Origin: Treponema sp.
GTDB lineage: Bacteria > Spirochaetota > Spirochaetia > Treponematales > Treponemataceae
Assembly (NCBI GenBank): GCA_022010055.1
Contig: CP091737.1
Coordinates: 930,001-994,000 of the forward strand
Direction: 5' to 3'
DNA: 64,000 nucleotides
Shown here: positions 47,925 through 56,843 of the stretch, piece after piece
Position numbering within the stretch: position 1 is the stretch's first letter
How the letters are laid out: every line of letters starts with the position of its first letter
Position numbers and translations under genes: made by a program
Notes under the pieces: generated by a model
What the model saw: only the letters and a program-made list of their open reading frames with translations
What the model was told of the DNA's origin: nothing
Databases searched by the model: none

Positions 47925-49843
47925 AATTCAAACCAGTTTCCATCTCTTGTAAGATACCAGTCGGCAAGAACCTGAGCCTTGTCGCTGTTGTACCAGCTTA
48001 TGCTTCCGTCCTTGTTAAGAACTACAACGCGGGTTGCATTCTGGCAGACTTTTATAGGAAGAGAAGCCGAACGCCTGAATTGAAAATTTGAGTTTGAGCT
48101 AAGATTGCAGGACCTGATTGTGTCTTTCCCGATATTCGTGTATAAAAACGGATACCTAAGGTAAGTAAAGGCATCTGAATCTTCATCATTCAGCCTCAAG
48201 ATTGAAGTTGTCATCTTTGAAATTATATTGAACTTAAATACAATAGTTTTCTTTGTATTGTCCTGACTTTGAATGCTTATTCCATAAATATTATTATCCT
48301 GGACAGAAAGGGCAAAGGCAACGTTTCCTTTCAGGTTCATAGGAACTGTTTCTCTTGTTGTAAGGTCTACGCATAAAAGGGAAGAGCGCGGGTTTGTCGC
48401 AAAAGATTTTGCGACATAGAGTTTTCCGTCCGAGCAAAGAACAGCATCCTGAAGTCCGGCTCCGGTGTAAACTTCTTTTAAGGAATTGTTTTCCATATCA
48501 AAAAGATTGACAGTCGAATTGCTTTCCAATTCAATTATTTTTGTGCCGAACAGCCTTACAGACTGAATGTTGTTCTTCGGCGTAAAAAGATTTTTCAGCT
48601 CCGGTTTTGAATAGTCATAAAGCTGAACTGGCTCACGTGTTCCTTTTGACCACAATATGAGTTTATCACCGTAAGTGATTATTTGCGTCTGTCCTGGATT
48701 TTCTCCAAGCCTGTTCACAATGCCGGTGTCGTAAGAGGATTTATAGACAGATTTTCTTGTAAGAAAATAAAAATCTTCCCCAATCGGAGACATATCAAGA
48801 ATTTTGTCATAAGTATTTTCTGTCAGAAGGGAAAAATTCTGCACATCTGTTTCGGCTGTTGATGTTGTTCTGTAAACGTTTCCGCTGTTTGAGCCTAAAA
48901 GAATCTCTCCGCCAAGTTTTGTTCCGCAAGTGATTGCCGCCGCGGCTCCTTGCGGTCCTTTAAAGGTTTTTACGATTCTTGGCTGTGTTACTCCCTGATT
49001 GCTGTCGTTTTCCAGCATTTTCAGAGAATAAGAACCTTTCATGTCATTTTCAAGATAATAAAGGTTTGAATCCGACTTGCTCTGAAGGATAATCGCGTTC
49101 TCGGCATTTACAGTTGATAAAATATTTCCCGAAAGAGCATGGCTTATGTATATCGTGTTGTCCTTTACACCTGCAAGATAAAGGTTGTTGTTAAAAAGAA
49201 CAGCCTGTTCAAGTCCCTGCATTACCGGAAATTTTTGCTTAAGGCGGCCGGTTGTCATATTATAATAGGAAAGGTTTCCGGCTGGCGAATACATTACCGC
49301 GGTTTTTTCTGTTGAACTGGTCGCCGCATAGCTTACAATTCCGGTGCTGTCGTGAATCTTGTCAACAACCGCGCCGTCGTTTGCCCTTATGAACACAGCG
49401 CCGTCAACAGTCGCAGTGCCTGCGATAATAAAAGTTCCCTTTGAAGAGTAAGACAGCGATGTTATTGAGTCAGAAAATCTGCGCGCGAATTTACGGCTTA
49501 AAGTGTCCCAGTTCCATACGGAAACCCTGTTTATAGAGCCACCGTCCGTTTCGTATACTGCGATTTCCTTTCCGTTCGGTGAGACGGCAGCCATCCTTAT
49601 TTCCATATCGGAAATCTGATAATGTTCACCCTGGTCATCAGATGTCCATTTTACAAGAAATCCGTCTTTTCCAATTGTAAAAAATGATTTGTCAAAATCG
49701 CTTTCCAGAGATGCCGGAACGACCATGTTTATCGCTTCCTGATGAGCCTGCGTTGAAATATGCGACTGTGCATGAATATGAAAATTCATTCCTGTAAAAA
49801 AAATGGCGCAAGAGCAAAAGCAGAATTTTGCAAGATTTTTCAT
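47921..49843 (-). CDS. Exported beta-propeller (WD40-like) protein
   Basis: This 640-residue protein has a signal peptide (CFCSCAIFFTGMNFHIHAQ). The mature part consists of repeated four-strand blades, for example MAAVSPNGKEIAVYETDGG, SITSLSYSSKGTFIIAGTA and VSYAATSSTEKTAVMYSPAG, as in WD40/YVTN-type propellers. No enzymatic motif is seen; a periplasmic binding or scaffold role is inferred. It begins one base after the rseP stop and is the last gene of the rpsB-rseP operon. Confidence 0.72.
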   Translation of the reverse strand: MKNLAKFCFCSCAIFFTGMNFHIHAQSHISTQAHQEAINMVVPASLESDFDKSFFTIGKDGFLVKWTSDDQGEHYQISDMEIRMAAVSPNGKEIAVYETDGGSINRVSVWNWDTLSRKFARRFSDSITSLSYSSKGTFIIAGTATVDGAVFIRANDGAVVDKIHDSTGIVSYAATSSTEKTAVMYSPAGNLSYYNMTTGRLKQKFPVMQGLEQAVLFNNNLYLAGVKDNTIYISHALSGNILSTVNAENAIILQSKSDSNLYYLENDMKGSYSLKMLENDSNQGVTQPRIVKTFKGPQGAAAAITCGTKLGGEILLGSNSGNVYRTTSTAETDVQNFSLLTENTYDKILDMSPIGEDFYFLTRKSVYKSSYDTGIVNRLGENPGQTQIITYGDKLILWSKGTREPVQLYDYSKPELKNLFTPKNNIQSVRLFGTKIIELESNSTVNLFDMENNSLKEVYTGAGLQDAVLCSDGKLYVAKSFATNPRSSLLCVDLTTRETVPMNLKGNVAFALSVQDNNIYGISIQSQDNTKKTIVFKFNIISKMTTSILRLNDEDSDAFTYLRYPFLYTNIGKDTIRSCNLSSNSNFQFRRSASLPIKVCQNATRVVVLNKDGSISWYNSDKAQVLADWYLTRDGNWFEF

Positions 49844-49844
49844 T

Positions 49845-50975
49845 TTATTTTTTTCCTTTAATTATATTTATAAAATAATGAATATCTCCGTTCAGTCCAA
49901 TTACAAACATGACGGCAATAAATGCAATTCCAACAAATTGAATATAATATAGAATTTTTGGAGATAATTTTCTACGGAAAACAAGTTCAATCAGGGCGAA
50001 TAAAATAAGACCGCCATCAAGGACTGGAACAGGAAGAAGGTTCATGATTCCAAGGGAAATACTTATCACGGCCAGAAAACTCAATGTGTTTACAATTCCG
50101 GTTTTTAAGGAAGCGCCGAATGACTCTTTTACAGTCTGGCCCATCATGTCCGCGATTCTTGCCGGTCCTGAAACAGACTCAGAAAGGTCAACGCCTTTAA
50201 ATAATGTAAAAAATCCCTTTACAGTAAGATAAGAATATCTGCAGGTTTCTGAAAATCCTTCTGCGGCAGCCGGAAAAAGCCATTTCGGCTTCTTTTCCTT
50301 TTCCTCAAGGCTTTCAGGGTTTGCGATGATTCCGATTTTTCCGCCGCCAGTTTTTTTATCCATATCTGTATGCACATTGAATTCCAGCTCTTCGCCGTTT
50401 CTTAAAACAGTAACGGTAATGTCCTGGTCAGGGCGTATGCTGATTTGTTCAATTAAATCCGAAAAATCATCTGTGCGCTTTCCGTTTATTTTGATTATCG
50501 CATCGCCGCTTTTTATTCCGGCTTCTTTTGCGACGCTTCTGATTTCAGCGTGATTTTTCTCATCCGGAACATCGATTTTATTTGAAAACGAATAATATTT
50601 ATAACCTGTCAGGCTTACGCAAGTTAAAGCAAAAAAAGCAAAAAACAGATTGAAAAAAGGTCCTGCGAACGCAATTAAAAGCCTTTTGAACGGATGCACT
50701 CCGTATAAAGAGTCTTTTTCCGCCTCAATATGGTCCAGTCCGGCATCCAGAGATTTTTGAAAATCTTTTTCGCCTTTCATTGAGCAGTATCCGCCAAAAG
50801 GAATCAGAGAAAACCTGTAGTCTGTATCACCTTTTTTTCTGTGGAATAAAACCGGTCCAAAACCAATCGAAAAAGCCTCGACTTTTACGCCAAAAAATTT
50901 TGCGGCGATAAAATGCCCCAGCTCATGAAAAAAAATAAGAAAAAAAAGAAAAATCAATCCTATTATTATCCGCAT
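49845..50975 (-). CDS. rseP: RseP-type site-2 metalloprotease
   Basis: This 376-residue intramembrane zinc protease cleaves membrane proteins, classically anti-sigma factors. The first helix carries FHELGHFIAAKFFGVKV (HExxH), followed by FGGYCSMKGE, one PDZ domain (GIKSGDAIIKINGKRT), and the C-terminal NLLPVPVLDGG motif with the third metal ligand. Its start overlaps the dxr stop by one base (TAATG). Only one PDZ domain is seen, as in many Gram-positive and spirochaete homologues. Confidence 0.92.
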   Translation of the reverse strand: MRIIIGLIFLFFLIFFHELGHFIAAKFFGVKVEAFSIGFGPVLFHRKKGDTDYRFSLIPFGGYCSMKGEKDFQKSLDAGLDHIEAEKDSLYGVHPFKRLLIAFAGPFFNLFFAFFALTCVSLTGYKYYSFSNKIDVPDEKNHAEIRSVAKEAGIKSGDAIIKINGKRTDDFSDLIEQISIRPDQDITVTVLRNGEELEFNVHTDMDKKTGGGKIGIIANPESLEEKEKKPKWLFPAAAEGFSETCRYSYLTVKGFFTLFKGVDLSESVSGPARIADMMGQTVKESFGASLKTGIVNTLSFLAVISISLGIMNLLPVPVLDGGLILFALIELVFRRKLSPKILYYIQFVGIAFIAVMFVIGLNGDIHYFINIIKGKK

Positions 50976-52060
50976 TATTTTCTTTCCTCTGCAATGATTC
51001 TTGCCTTTCTGTCCATCTCAAAAACATCGTTAAAATCGCATGGACATTTAGTCCAGTCTTTCTCAAGCACTTTGCATACGATTTCCGGAATCTCTGTGAA
51101 TTTTATTTTGCCCATAATAAAATCAGCCGCGGCGACCTCGTTTGCGGCGTTATAGGCAATTGTGTAAGAGCCGTCTTTTTTTGCCGCGTCAAAAGCGTAC
51201 TTCAGCATAGGAAAATCATCGTACCTGGGCTTAAAAAATGTCATCTCGCGGTCAAAAAGGTCGAACGGCGCAAGATAATTTTCTTCGTTTCTTGGAAATG
51301 TAAGGGCAGAGTAGATAGGATGCTTCATGTCAGGGTCGCTTATCTGGGCGTAAAGCATTCCGTCTTTTGTCCGTACAAGCGAATGCACAAGGCTCTGCGG
51401 ATGAACCACAACCTGAACTTTCTCGGCAGGAAAACCAAAGAGCCTGTTTGCCTCGATTACTTCAAGCCCTTTATTTGCAAGGCTTGCTGAGTCAATTGTT
51501 ATTTTTGTTCCCATGCTCCATGTCGGATGTTTCAATGCATCCTTTACCGTGACATTTGAAAGCTCCTCTTTGTTCAGCGTCCTGAACGGTCCGCCGCTTG
51601 CCGTTATGACAAGCTCGCTTATATTTTCTTTGCCAATCTGATTTACAAGATTAAAAATTGCCGAATGTTCTGAATCCACTGGAATTATTTTTGCGCCGTT
51701 TTTTTCTGCAAGAGATTTTATAAGAGGCCATGCCATGACCACAGTCTCCTTGTTTGCAAGGGCCAGATCAATTCCTGCTTCAAGGACAAGTCTGGAAGGA
51801 ATAAGTCCTGCCGAGCCGGCGATTCCATTCACCGCAATATCAGGTCTGGTGCTTTCAATAAGCTTCTTTATTCCGTCCATTCCTTCTTCGGAAGTTAAAG
51901 AACATTCGCATCCAAATTCTTTTGAAAGTTTTTCTAGTGATTCTTTTTTTTTGTTGCAGGAAATTCCGCATACAGAAAATTTCTCTGGAAAGGCACGGCA
52001 GATGTTCAAAGTATTGCTGCCTATAGAACCTGTGCAACCTAAAACCAATACTTTTTTCAT
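50975..52060 (-). CDS. dxr: 1-deoxy-D-xylulose-5-phosphate reductoisomerase
   Basis: This is the second enzyme of the MEP isoprenoid pathway. The NADPH motif is LGCTGSIGSNTLNI; the metal and substrate sites are VDSEHSAIFN, TASGGPFRTL, HPTWSMGTKITIDSASLANK and NAANEVAAADFI. At 361 residues the frame is intact. The product feeds the pathway completed by ispG at 2917; uppS, which uses its end product, is in the same operon. Confidence 0.95.
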   Translation of the reverse strand: MKKVLVLGCTGSIGSNTLNICRAFPEKFSVCGISCNKKKESLEKLSKEFGCECSLTSEEGMDGIKKLIESTRPDIAVNGIAGSAGLIPSRLVLEAGIDLALANKETVVMAWPLIKSLAEKNGAKIIPVDSEHSAIFNLVNQIGKENISELVITASGGPFRTLNKEELSNVTVKDALKHPTWSMGTKITIDSASLANKGLEVIEANRLFGFPAEKVQVVVHPQSLVHSLVRTKDGMLYAQISDPDMKHPIYSALTFPRNEENYLAPFDLFDREMTFFKPRYDDFPMLKYAFDAAKKDGSYTIAYNAANEVAAADFIMGKIKFTEIPEIVCKVLEKDWTKCPCDFNDVFEMDRKARIIAEERK

Positions 52061-52084
52061 TTTTTTTACCTTAAAATTAAAATT

Positions 52085-52952
52085 TTAGCGGCTTCCTATG
52101 ATTTCCGGATGAAAAAGAAAATAAGAAGCGACATAAAAAATCGGGGCGGAAAATACTATTGAATCTATGCAGTCCAGAATTCCACCGCGTCCAGGAATAA
52201 TATTTCCGCTGTCTTTTATTTCAGAGGAACGCTTGAATACTGATTCTATAAGGTCGCCGGTGATTGCCGCAATTGCGCTCAAAAAAACCAAGAATAACCG
52301 CAAAATATACCGGACCGGTAAAAATTTCCGGCCAGATATACCTTGCTGCCACACAAGAGGCGATGGCTCCAAAAATTCCACCTGCAAAACCTGCCATGCT
52401 TTTATTCGGACTCGCCGCAAAAACATTTCTGTTGTTTTTTCCGAAAAGAACCCCGAACAGCCACGCAAGAGAATCGTTCATAAATACGGTAAAAAGAAAA
52501 AGCCCAAGGAATACTGTTGATTCCTTGAATAGCGTAATCCTTGTTATAAACGTCAAAAGGAATCCGCAGTAAAATACAATAAAAACAGAACCGGCTAAGC
52601 GGCTGTTGGAATCTTCAAAAGTTTTATGGCAGAAAGCTTCACAGCCCATAAGAATCATTGCGGCTATAAGAAATGCCCATGTTGAATATTCAATGCCGGA
52701 AAAGACATTGTTCAATATAATTGTAAGGTATTCTATTAACGGCATTGCGCAGGAAAGAATTATCACCAGTTTTCTGTTCAATAAAGGTGTTTTCTTTCGG
52801 AACATTTTGTAAAGCTCATCCGCCGCAAATGCAGAAACAATGCAGACCAGAGCATTGACAGGAAGATGGTTCCAGTAATCAATAAAAACAATTCCCAGAA
52901 CAATCGGTATTCCTATAAAAAATGTAAGCAATCTTTGAGCAACCTTAGTCAT
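52085..52952 (-). CDS. cdsA: Phosphatidate cytidylyltransferase, one frame break
   Basis: This membrane enzyme makes CDP-diacylglycerol from CTP and phosphatidate. About eight helices are visible, then the family signature SVFKRSSEIKDSGNIIPGRGG with GILDCIDSIVFSAP. The frame breaks near 52285; one base restores VILGFLSAIAAITGDLIES and about 288 residues. It lies 14 bases after uppS and 25 bases before dxr in the classic order. Confidence 0.93.
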
Positions 52953-52966
52953 ATTCCACCCATTCT

Positions 52967-53674
52967 TTAGTTAGAGTTTATGCCGCCAAAACGTCGCGCG
53001 CGTTTCTGGAACTCCTCAATATCGGTATAAAACTCTTCCTTATTATAATCCGGCCATAGGGTTTTTGTAAAAACAAATTCTGCATAAGCGGCATGCCACA
53101 AAAGAAAATTGCTGAGTCTGAGTTCACCGCCTGTGCGTATCAGTAAATCTACGTCCGGTAAATTTTCTATATCAAATGATTTTGCCACAGATTCTTCTGT
53201 AATCTGTGAAATGTCAGGATTTTCAGATACAATTTTTTTTATTCCGCGGACAATTTCATCTCGTCCACCGTAATTTATTGCAAGAACGACTGTAAGTCCT
53301 GAAAAATCAGCCGTTTCTTTTTGTACGTTTATTATTTCCTGCTGAATATCTTTTGGAAGTCCGGCAAGGTCTCCCAGATGCTTTACCCGGATTTTGTTTT
53401 CTTTATAAAACTGGAATTCCGCCCTAAGATGTCCCCTGATTAAATTCATCAGAAATCCGACCTCTTCCTGGGCGCGCTTCCAGTTCTCTGTTGAAAAAGT
53501 GTAGAGCGTTACAAATTTCACACCGATTTCAGCAGCAGCACGGACAATGTTTTTAGCGGCGGTAAGACCTTCTTTATGTCCGCTTGTGCGAGGAAGATTG
53601 CGCTGTTTTGCCCAACGACCGTTGCCGTCCATTATTATTCCAATATGAACAGGAACTGCTGCTTTATCAATCAT
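52967..53674 (-). CDS. uppS: Isoprenyl (undecaprenyl) diphosphate synthase
   Basis: This cis-prenyltransferase makes the C55 carrier used for peptidoglycan and for the polysaccharides encoded in this window. Motifs are IIMDGNGRWAKQRNLPRTSG (catalytic Asp), YTFSTENWKRAQEEV, and LLIRTGGELRLSNFLLWHAA. At 235 residues it is complete. The start overlaps the frr stop (TAATG). Confidence 0.95.
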   Translation of the reverse strand: MIDKAAVPVHIGIIMDGNGRWAKQRNLPRTSGHKEGLTAAKNIVRAAAEIGVKFVTLYTFSTENWKRAQEEVGFLMNLIRGHLRAEFQFYKENKIRVKHLGDLAGLPKDIQQEIINVQKETADFSGLTVVLAINYGGRDEIVRGIKKIVSENPDISQITEESVAKSFDIENLPDVDLLIRTGGELRLSNFLLWHAAYAEFVFTKTLWPDYNKEEFYTDIEEFQKRARRFGGINSN

Positions 53675-54207
53675 TATTCAAGAATTTCCTTTTCTTTTGT
53701 TTCGTAAATCTTGTTGATTTCACCAATGTATTTGTCTGTAAGCTTCTGAAGAGCATCCTCTTCTTTTTTAAGCTCGTCTTCAGTGATTTCAGAAGCCTTC
53801 TGCTTTTTCTTCAATTCATCGTTTCCATCGCGACGGATGTTGCGGATTGAAGTTCTTGCCTCTTCTGCATAAGTTTTCGCCTGCTTTACAAGCTCTTTGC
53901 GGCGTTCGGCAGTCAGCGGCGGAATTGCAATTCTGATTACCTTTCCGTCATTTGAAGGATTCAAACCGAGATCTGCTGTAAGAATCGCTTTTTCAATTTC
54001 TACAATCAAAGACTTGTCAAACGGCTGAATTATAACTGAGCGGGCTTCTGGAATTGAAACTGTAGCCACCTGATTAAGCGGGGATTTTGTACCGTAATAA
54101 TCTACCCGGACTTTATCAAAAATTGCAGCAGAGGCTCTGCCAGTGCGGATTCCGTTGAATCTGTCTTTTAAAGAAGCGACGGTTTTTTCCATTTTTTCTT
54201 CTGACAT
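53674..54207 (-). CDS. frr: Ribosome recycling factor
   Basis: Frr splits post-termination ribosomes together with EF-G. The start at 54207 (MSEEKMEKTVASLKDRFNG) is chosen for its AGGAG site and normal N-terminus. Motifs are IRTGRASAAIFDKVRVDYYG, the hinge region NPSNDGKVIRIAIPPLTAER, and the C-terminal helices. At 177 residues it is slightly short for the family. A hairpin terminator lies between it and tsf. Confidence 0.95.
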   Translation of the reverse strand: MSEEKMEKTVASLKDRFNGIRTGRASAAIFDKVRVDYYGTKSPLNQVATVSIPEARSVIIQPFDKSLIVEIEKAILTADLGLNPSNDGKVIRIAIPPLTAERRKELVKQAKTYAEEARTSIRNIRRDGNDELKKKQKASEITEDELKKEEDALQKLTDKYIGEINKIYETKEKEILE

Positions 54208-54245
54208 ATAAAAATCTCCTGATATTTTGCTGATATTATAAAACA

Positions 54246-54279
54246 AAAAAGCGGCCGGCGAAAAACCAGCCGCTTTTTC
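54246..54279 (-). terminator. Hairpin between tsf and frr
   Basis: AAAAAGCGGC pairs with GCCGCTTTTT through a short loop; on the minus strand the stem is followed by a run of six T. It sits inside the rpsB-rseP gene string, right after the tsf stop, and could lower expression of the downstream genes or mark an operon end. Confidence 0.75.
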
Positions 54280-54288
54280 TTACTTTAG

Positions 54289-55120
54289 TTATTTACCAAG
54301 AACGAAAAGAACAATTTTTTCAAAAGACAAAGTTGCACCAGCTGCTTTTCCAGCTTCTGCAAGAGCCTGCTTAACAGTGATTTTTTCATTGTCAAGGTAA
54401 GGCTGATCCATGAAGCAGCTTGAAGCCAAAAGCTTGTTAACTTTTCCTTTAAGGATTCCTTCCTTTACATTCTCAGGTTTGTTCTGCATCGCAGGATCTT
54501 CAGCCATCTGAGCCTTGAAAATTTCTGTCTGCTCATCAATATATGACTGAGGAACATCAGACTGGTTGATGTAGTCAGGTTTGCTAGATGCCAGGTGAAG
54601 GCAGCAAACGTGAGCAAAGTCCTTTACAGATTCTGCTTCTGAGCCCTTTACAACTACAACAGCGCCGATTTTATGGTCGTGGTGAACATAAGTAGAAGCA
54701 ACGCAGCCAGCTGGAACTTCAATATATTCAGCGCGCTTTACAGACATATTTTCACGGAACTTTACAAGAATTGTGTCGATAAGTTCCTTGTGTTCTGGAA
54801 GAACTCCAGAAGCCTGCTTTGCAAGAGTTGTCTCGGCAGCTTTCTGCGACAGCAATAAAATCTGCGTTGTTGGAAACAAAGTCTGTTTCACAGAGAGTTT
54901 CTGCGATAGCAATTTTGTTTCCGTCCTGCTTTACAACGATGCGTCCTTCTGCGGCAGTCCTGTCAGTTCTTTTAGCCATTGCGGCAAGACCTTTTTCCTT
55001 TAAAAGTTTTTCCGCTTCAGCTACATCGCCGTTTGTGTCATTAAGAGCTTTTTTACAATCCAGCAATCCTGCGCCAGTGGCATCGCGGAGAGCTTTTACG
55101 TCATTAGCTGTATAATTCAT
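54289..55120 (-). CDS. tsf: Elongation factor Ts, one frame break
   Basis: EF-Ts is the nucleotide exchange factor of EF-Tu. The N-terminal UBA-like domain carries VKALRDATGAGLLDCKKAL, followed by the EF-Tu-contact motif ETDFVSNNADF. The frame breaks near 54848 after DFIAVAE; the shift fits two missing A in an A run, after which KAAETTLAKQASGVLPE and VHHDHKIGAVVVVKG continue. Corrected length is about 277 residues. It starts 10 bases after rpsB. The gene is essential, so the break is almost certainly an error. Confidence 0.94.
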
Positions 55121-55129
55121 TTTTATTCC

Positions 55130-55999
55130 TTATTTATTCTCGTCGTAAATCTTATCTTCATCTACAAGCTGATTTTCTTCTTCAGCAGGAGCTTCTTCCT
55201 TCGCTTCTGTCGGCTGGTAGTTTGTATAATCAGAAATTTCTTCGTCTTCATTCTTGTTTGCGGCGTCAGTCATTACTTCTTCATCGCTATCAAGATTTTC
55301 AAGAATCTTAAGACCATTCTCGTTGTCTGATTCAATTACAGCGTTGGCAATGATTGAAGTGAACAATGAAATCGCACGGATAGCATCATCATTGCCAGGA
55401 ATAGGGTATGTGATTCCATCCGGATTGCAGTTTGTGTCTACTACAGCGATAATAGGGATTCCCATTCTGCGCGCTTCTGCAACTGCAATCTGTTCTTTGT
55501 GGGTGTCAATAACAAAGATGATTCCAGGAAGTTCCTTCATTTCCTTGATACCGCCAAGGTTCTTTTCAAGCTTGCCCTTTTCTTTAAGAAGAGCTGAAAC
55601 TTCCTTTTTTGTAAGCTTTTCAATTGTGCCGTCTACTTCCATCTTTTCGATTTTCTTGAGGCGCAAAAGTGATTTTTTGATTGTCGTAAAGTTAGTGAGC
55701 ATACCGCCAAGCCAGCGGTTGTTTACATAGAACATTCCGCAGCGTTCAGCTTCCTTCTGGATTGCCTGCTGGGCCTGTTTCTTTGTGCCTACGAAAAGCA
55801 CTGTTTTTCCTGAAGCGACTGTTTTTCTAACTGCTTCGTAGCTGTCTTTGATTGCAGCGATTGTTTTCTGCAAATCGATGATGTGGATTCCGTTTCTTTC
55901 TGCGAAGATATACTTCTTCATCCGTGGATCCCAACGCTTTACCTGATGTCCGAAGTGTACTCCAGATTCAAGCAGGTTTTTCATGGTTACAACTGCCAT
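55130..55999 (-). CDS. rpsB: 30S ribosomal protein S2
   Basis: The start at 55999 follows GGAG and gives MAVVTMKNLLESGVHFGHQ. Signatures are RWDPRMKKYIFAERNGIHII, TLFVGTKKQAQ-like VLFVGTKKQAQQAIQ, NNRWLGGMLTNF, and DTNCNPDGITYPIPGNDDA. The 289 residues include an acidic C-terminal extension of about 50 residues (Glu/Asp-rich), longer than in E. coli. It opens the translation/isoprenoid/membrane operon. Confidence 0.95.
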   Translation of the reverse strand: MAVVTMKNLLESGVHFGHQVKRWDPRMKKYIFAERNGIHIIDLQKTIAAIKDSYEAVRKTVASGKTVLFVGTKKQAQQAIQKEAERCGMFYVNNRWLGGMLTNFTTIKKSLLRLKKIEKMEVDGTIEKLTKKEVSALLKEKGKLEKNLGGIKEMKELPGIIFVIDTHKEQIAVAEARRMGIPIIAVVDTNCNPDGITYPIPGNDDAIRAISLFTSIIANAVIESDNENGLKILENLDSDEEVMTDAANKNEDEEISDYTNYQPTEAKEEAPAEEENQLVDEDKIYDENK

Positions 56000-56093
56000 G
56001 ATGTTCTCCTTCACTGGCAAGATTTTCTTGCCCCGTACTCTTTTTCTCGCGGCATAAAGCCCGGAAGATTTGATATAAAAATATATCAAGCAG

Positions 56094-56684
56094 TTAATTC
56101 AATATAGAATAATTCTGCTCTTTTAACATATCATAAAGTTCATGGATTGGCAAGCCTGTCACGCAACTTTGAGTGCCTTCGATTTTTTCTATAAAGATTG
56201 AGGCCAGGCTCTGGATTCTGTATCCGCCGGCCGCACCGTGCCATTCACCGCTTTCCAGGTACCACTGGATTTCATCATCGGTCATCGGCGCGAACGTAAC
56301 TTTTGTCCTGGCGACGCGCGAGGTTGTCGACTTCTGCTTTCCGTTGTAAAGCACAACCGCCGTTATCACTGTATGAGTGCTGCCCTGAAATTCTTTCAGG
56401 AACTCCGCGGCTTCATCCGCGCTCTGCGGCTTTCCGAAAATTCTGCCGTTTTTTACAATTACGGTATCCGCACCCAAAACCCACTGGATTTCCTGCTGGG
56501 AAGGAAGCGAATGTATTACAGCGGAAACTTTTTCACGCGCAAGAAGTTCGGGAATATCCTCGGTGTCAACGCTGCTTGTGAGCGTCTCGTCAATGTTTGG
56601 AAGAATGACTTGAAAAGGAATGTCCAGCATCTTTAAGATTTCCTGTCTTCTAGGCGAAGACGAGGCAAGAATTATAGGTTCCAT
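56094..56684 (-). CDS. maf: Maf-type nucleoside triphosphate pyrophosphatase
   Basis: This house-cleaning enzyme hydrolyses non-canonical or pyrimidine nucleoside triphosphates. Motifs are IILASSSPRRQEILKML (N-terminal loop), LGADTVIVKNGRIFGKP (catalytic Asp), and EWYLESGEW-type WYLESGEWHGAAGGYRIQ. At 196 residues the frame is intact. It lies 95 bases upstream of the rpsB start on the same strand; the gap probably holds the rpsB promoter. Confidence 0.92.
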   Translation of the reverse strand: MEPIILASSSPRRQEILKMLDIPFQVILPNIDETLTSSVDTEDIPELLAREKVSAVIHSLPSQQEIQWVLGADTVIVKNGRIFGKPQSADEAAEFLKEFQGSTHTVITAVVLYNGKQKSTTSRVARTKVTFAPMTDDEIQWYLESGEWHGAAGGYRIQSLASIFIEKIEGTQSCVTGLPIHELYDMLKEQNYSILN

Positions 56685-56707
56685 TTGTTTTCTCTTTTTT
56701 TTGAAAA

Positions 56708-56747
56708 AAAATATCTGCCCTTTCAGAAAAAATACAGCAGATATTTC
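56708..56747 (-). terminator. Hairpin terminator downstream of the HEAT-like gene
   Basis: AAATATCTGC pairs with GCAGATATTT; on the minus strand the stem is followed by a run of eight T. It lies between the HEAT-like gene and maf and would end the transcript from the former. Confidence 0.65.
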
Positions 56748-56768
56748 GTTTGTTTTCTTTCTGCCGGT

Positions 56769-56832
56769 CCGCGCGCAGGGTACAGACTCCGGCTTTCAAG
56801 CCTTTGCTGGAAATGTACCCGGCCGCGCGCCT
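56769..56832. repeat. GC-rich nested inverted repeat
   Basis: GCGCGC and GGGTACA (56771-56784) pair with TGTACCC and GCGCGC (56814-56830), and inside lies a small hairpin GGCTT-tc-AAGCC. It is strikingly GC-rich for this neighbourhood and begins just after the stop of the HEAT-like gene. It could be a structured 3' end, an RNA element or a small repeat; no coding frame fits it. Confidence 0.6.
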
Positions 56833-56843
56833 TGGTTTTCAGA

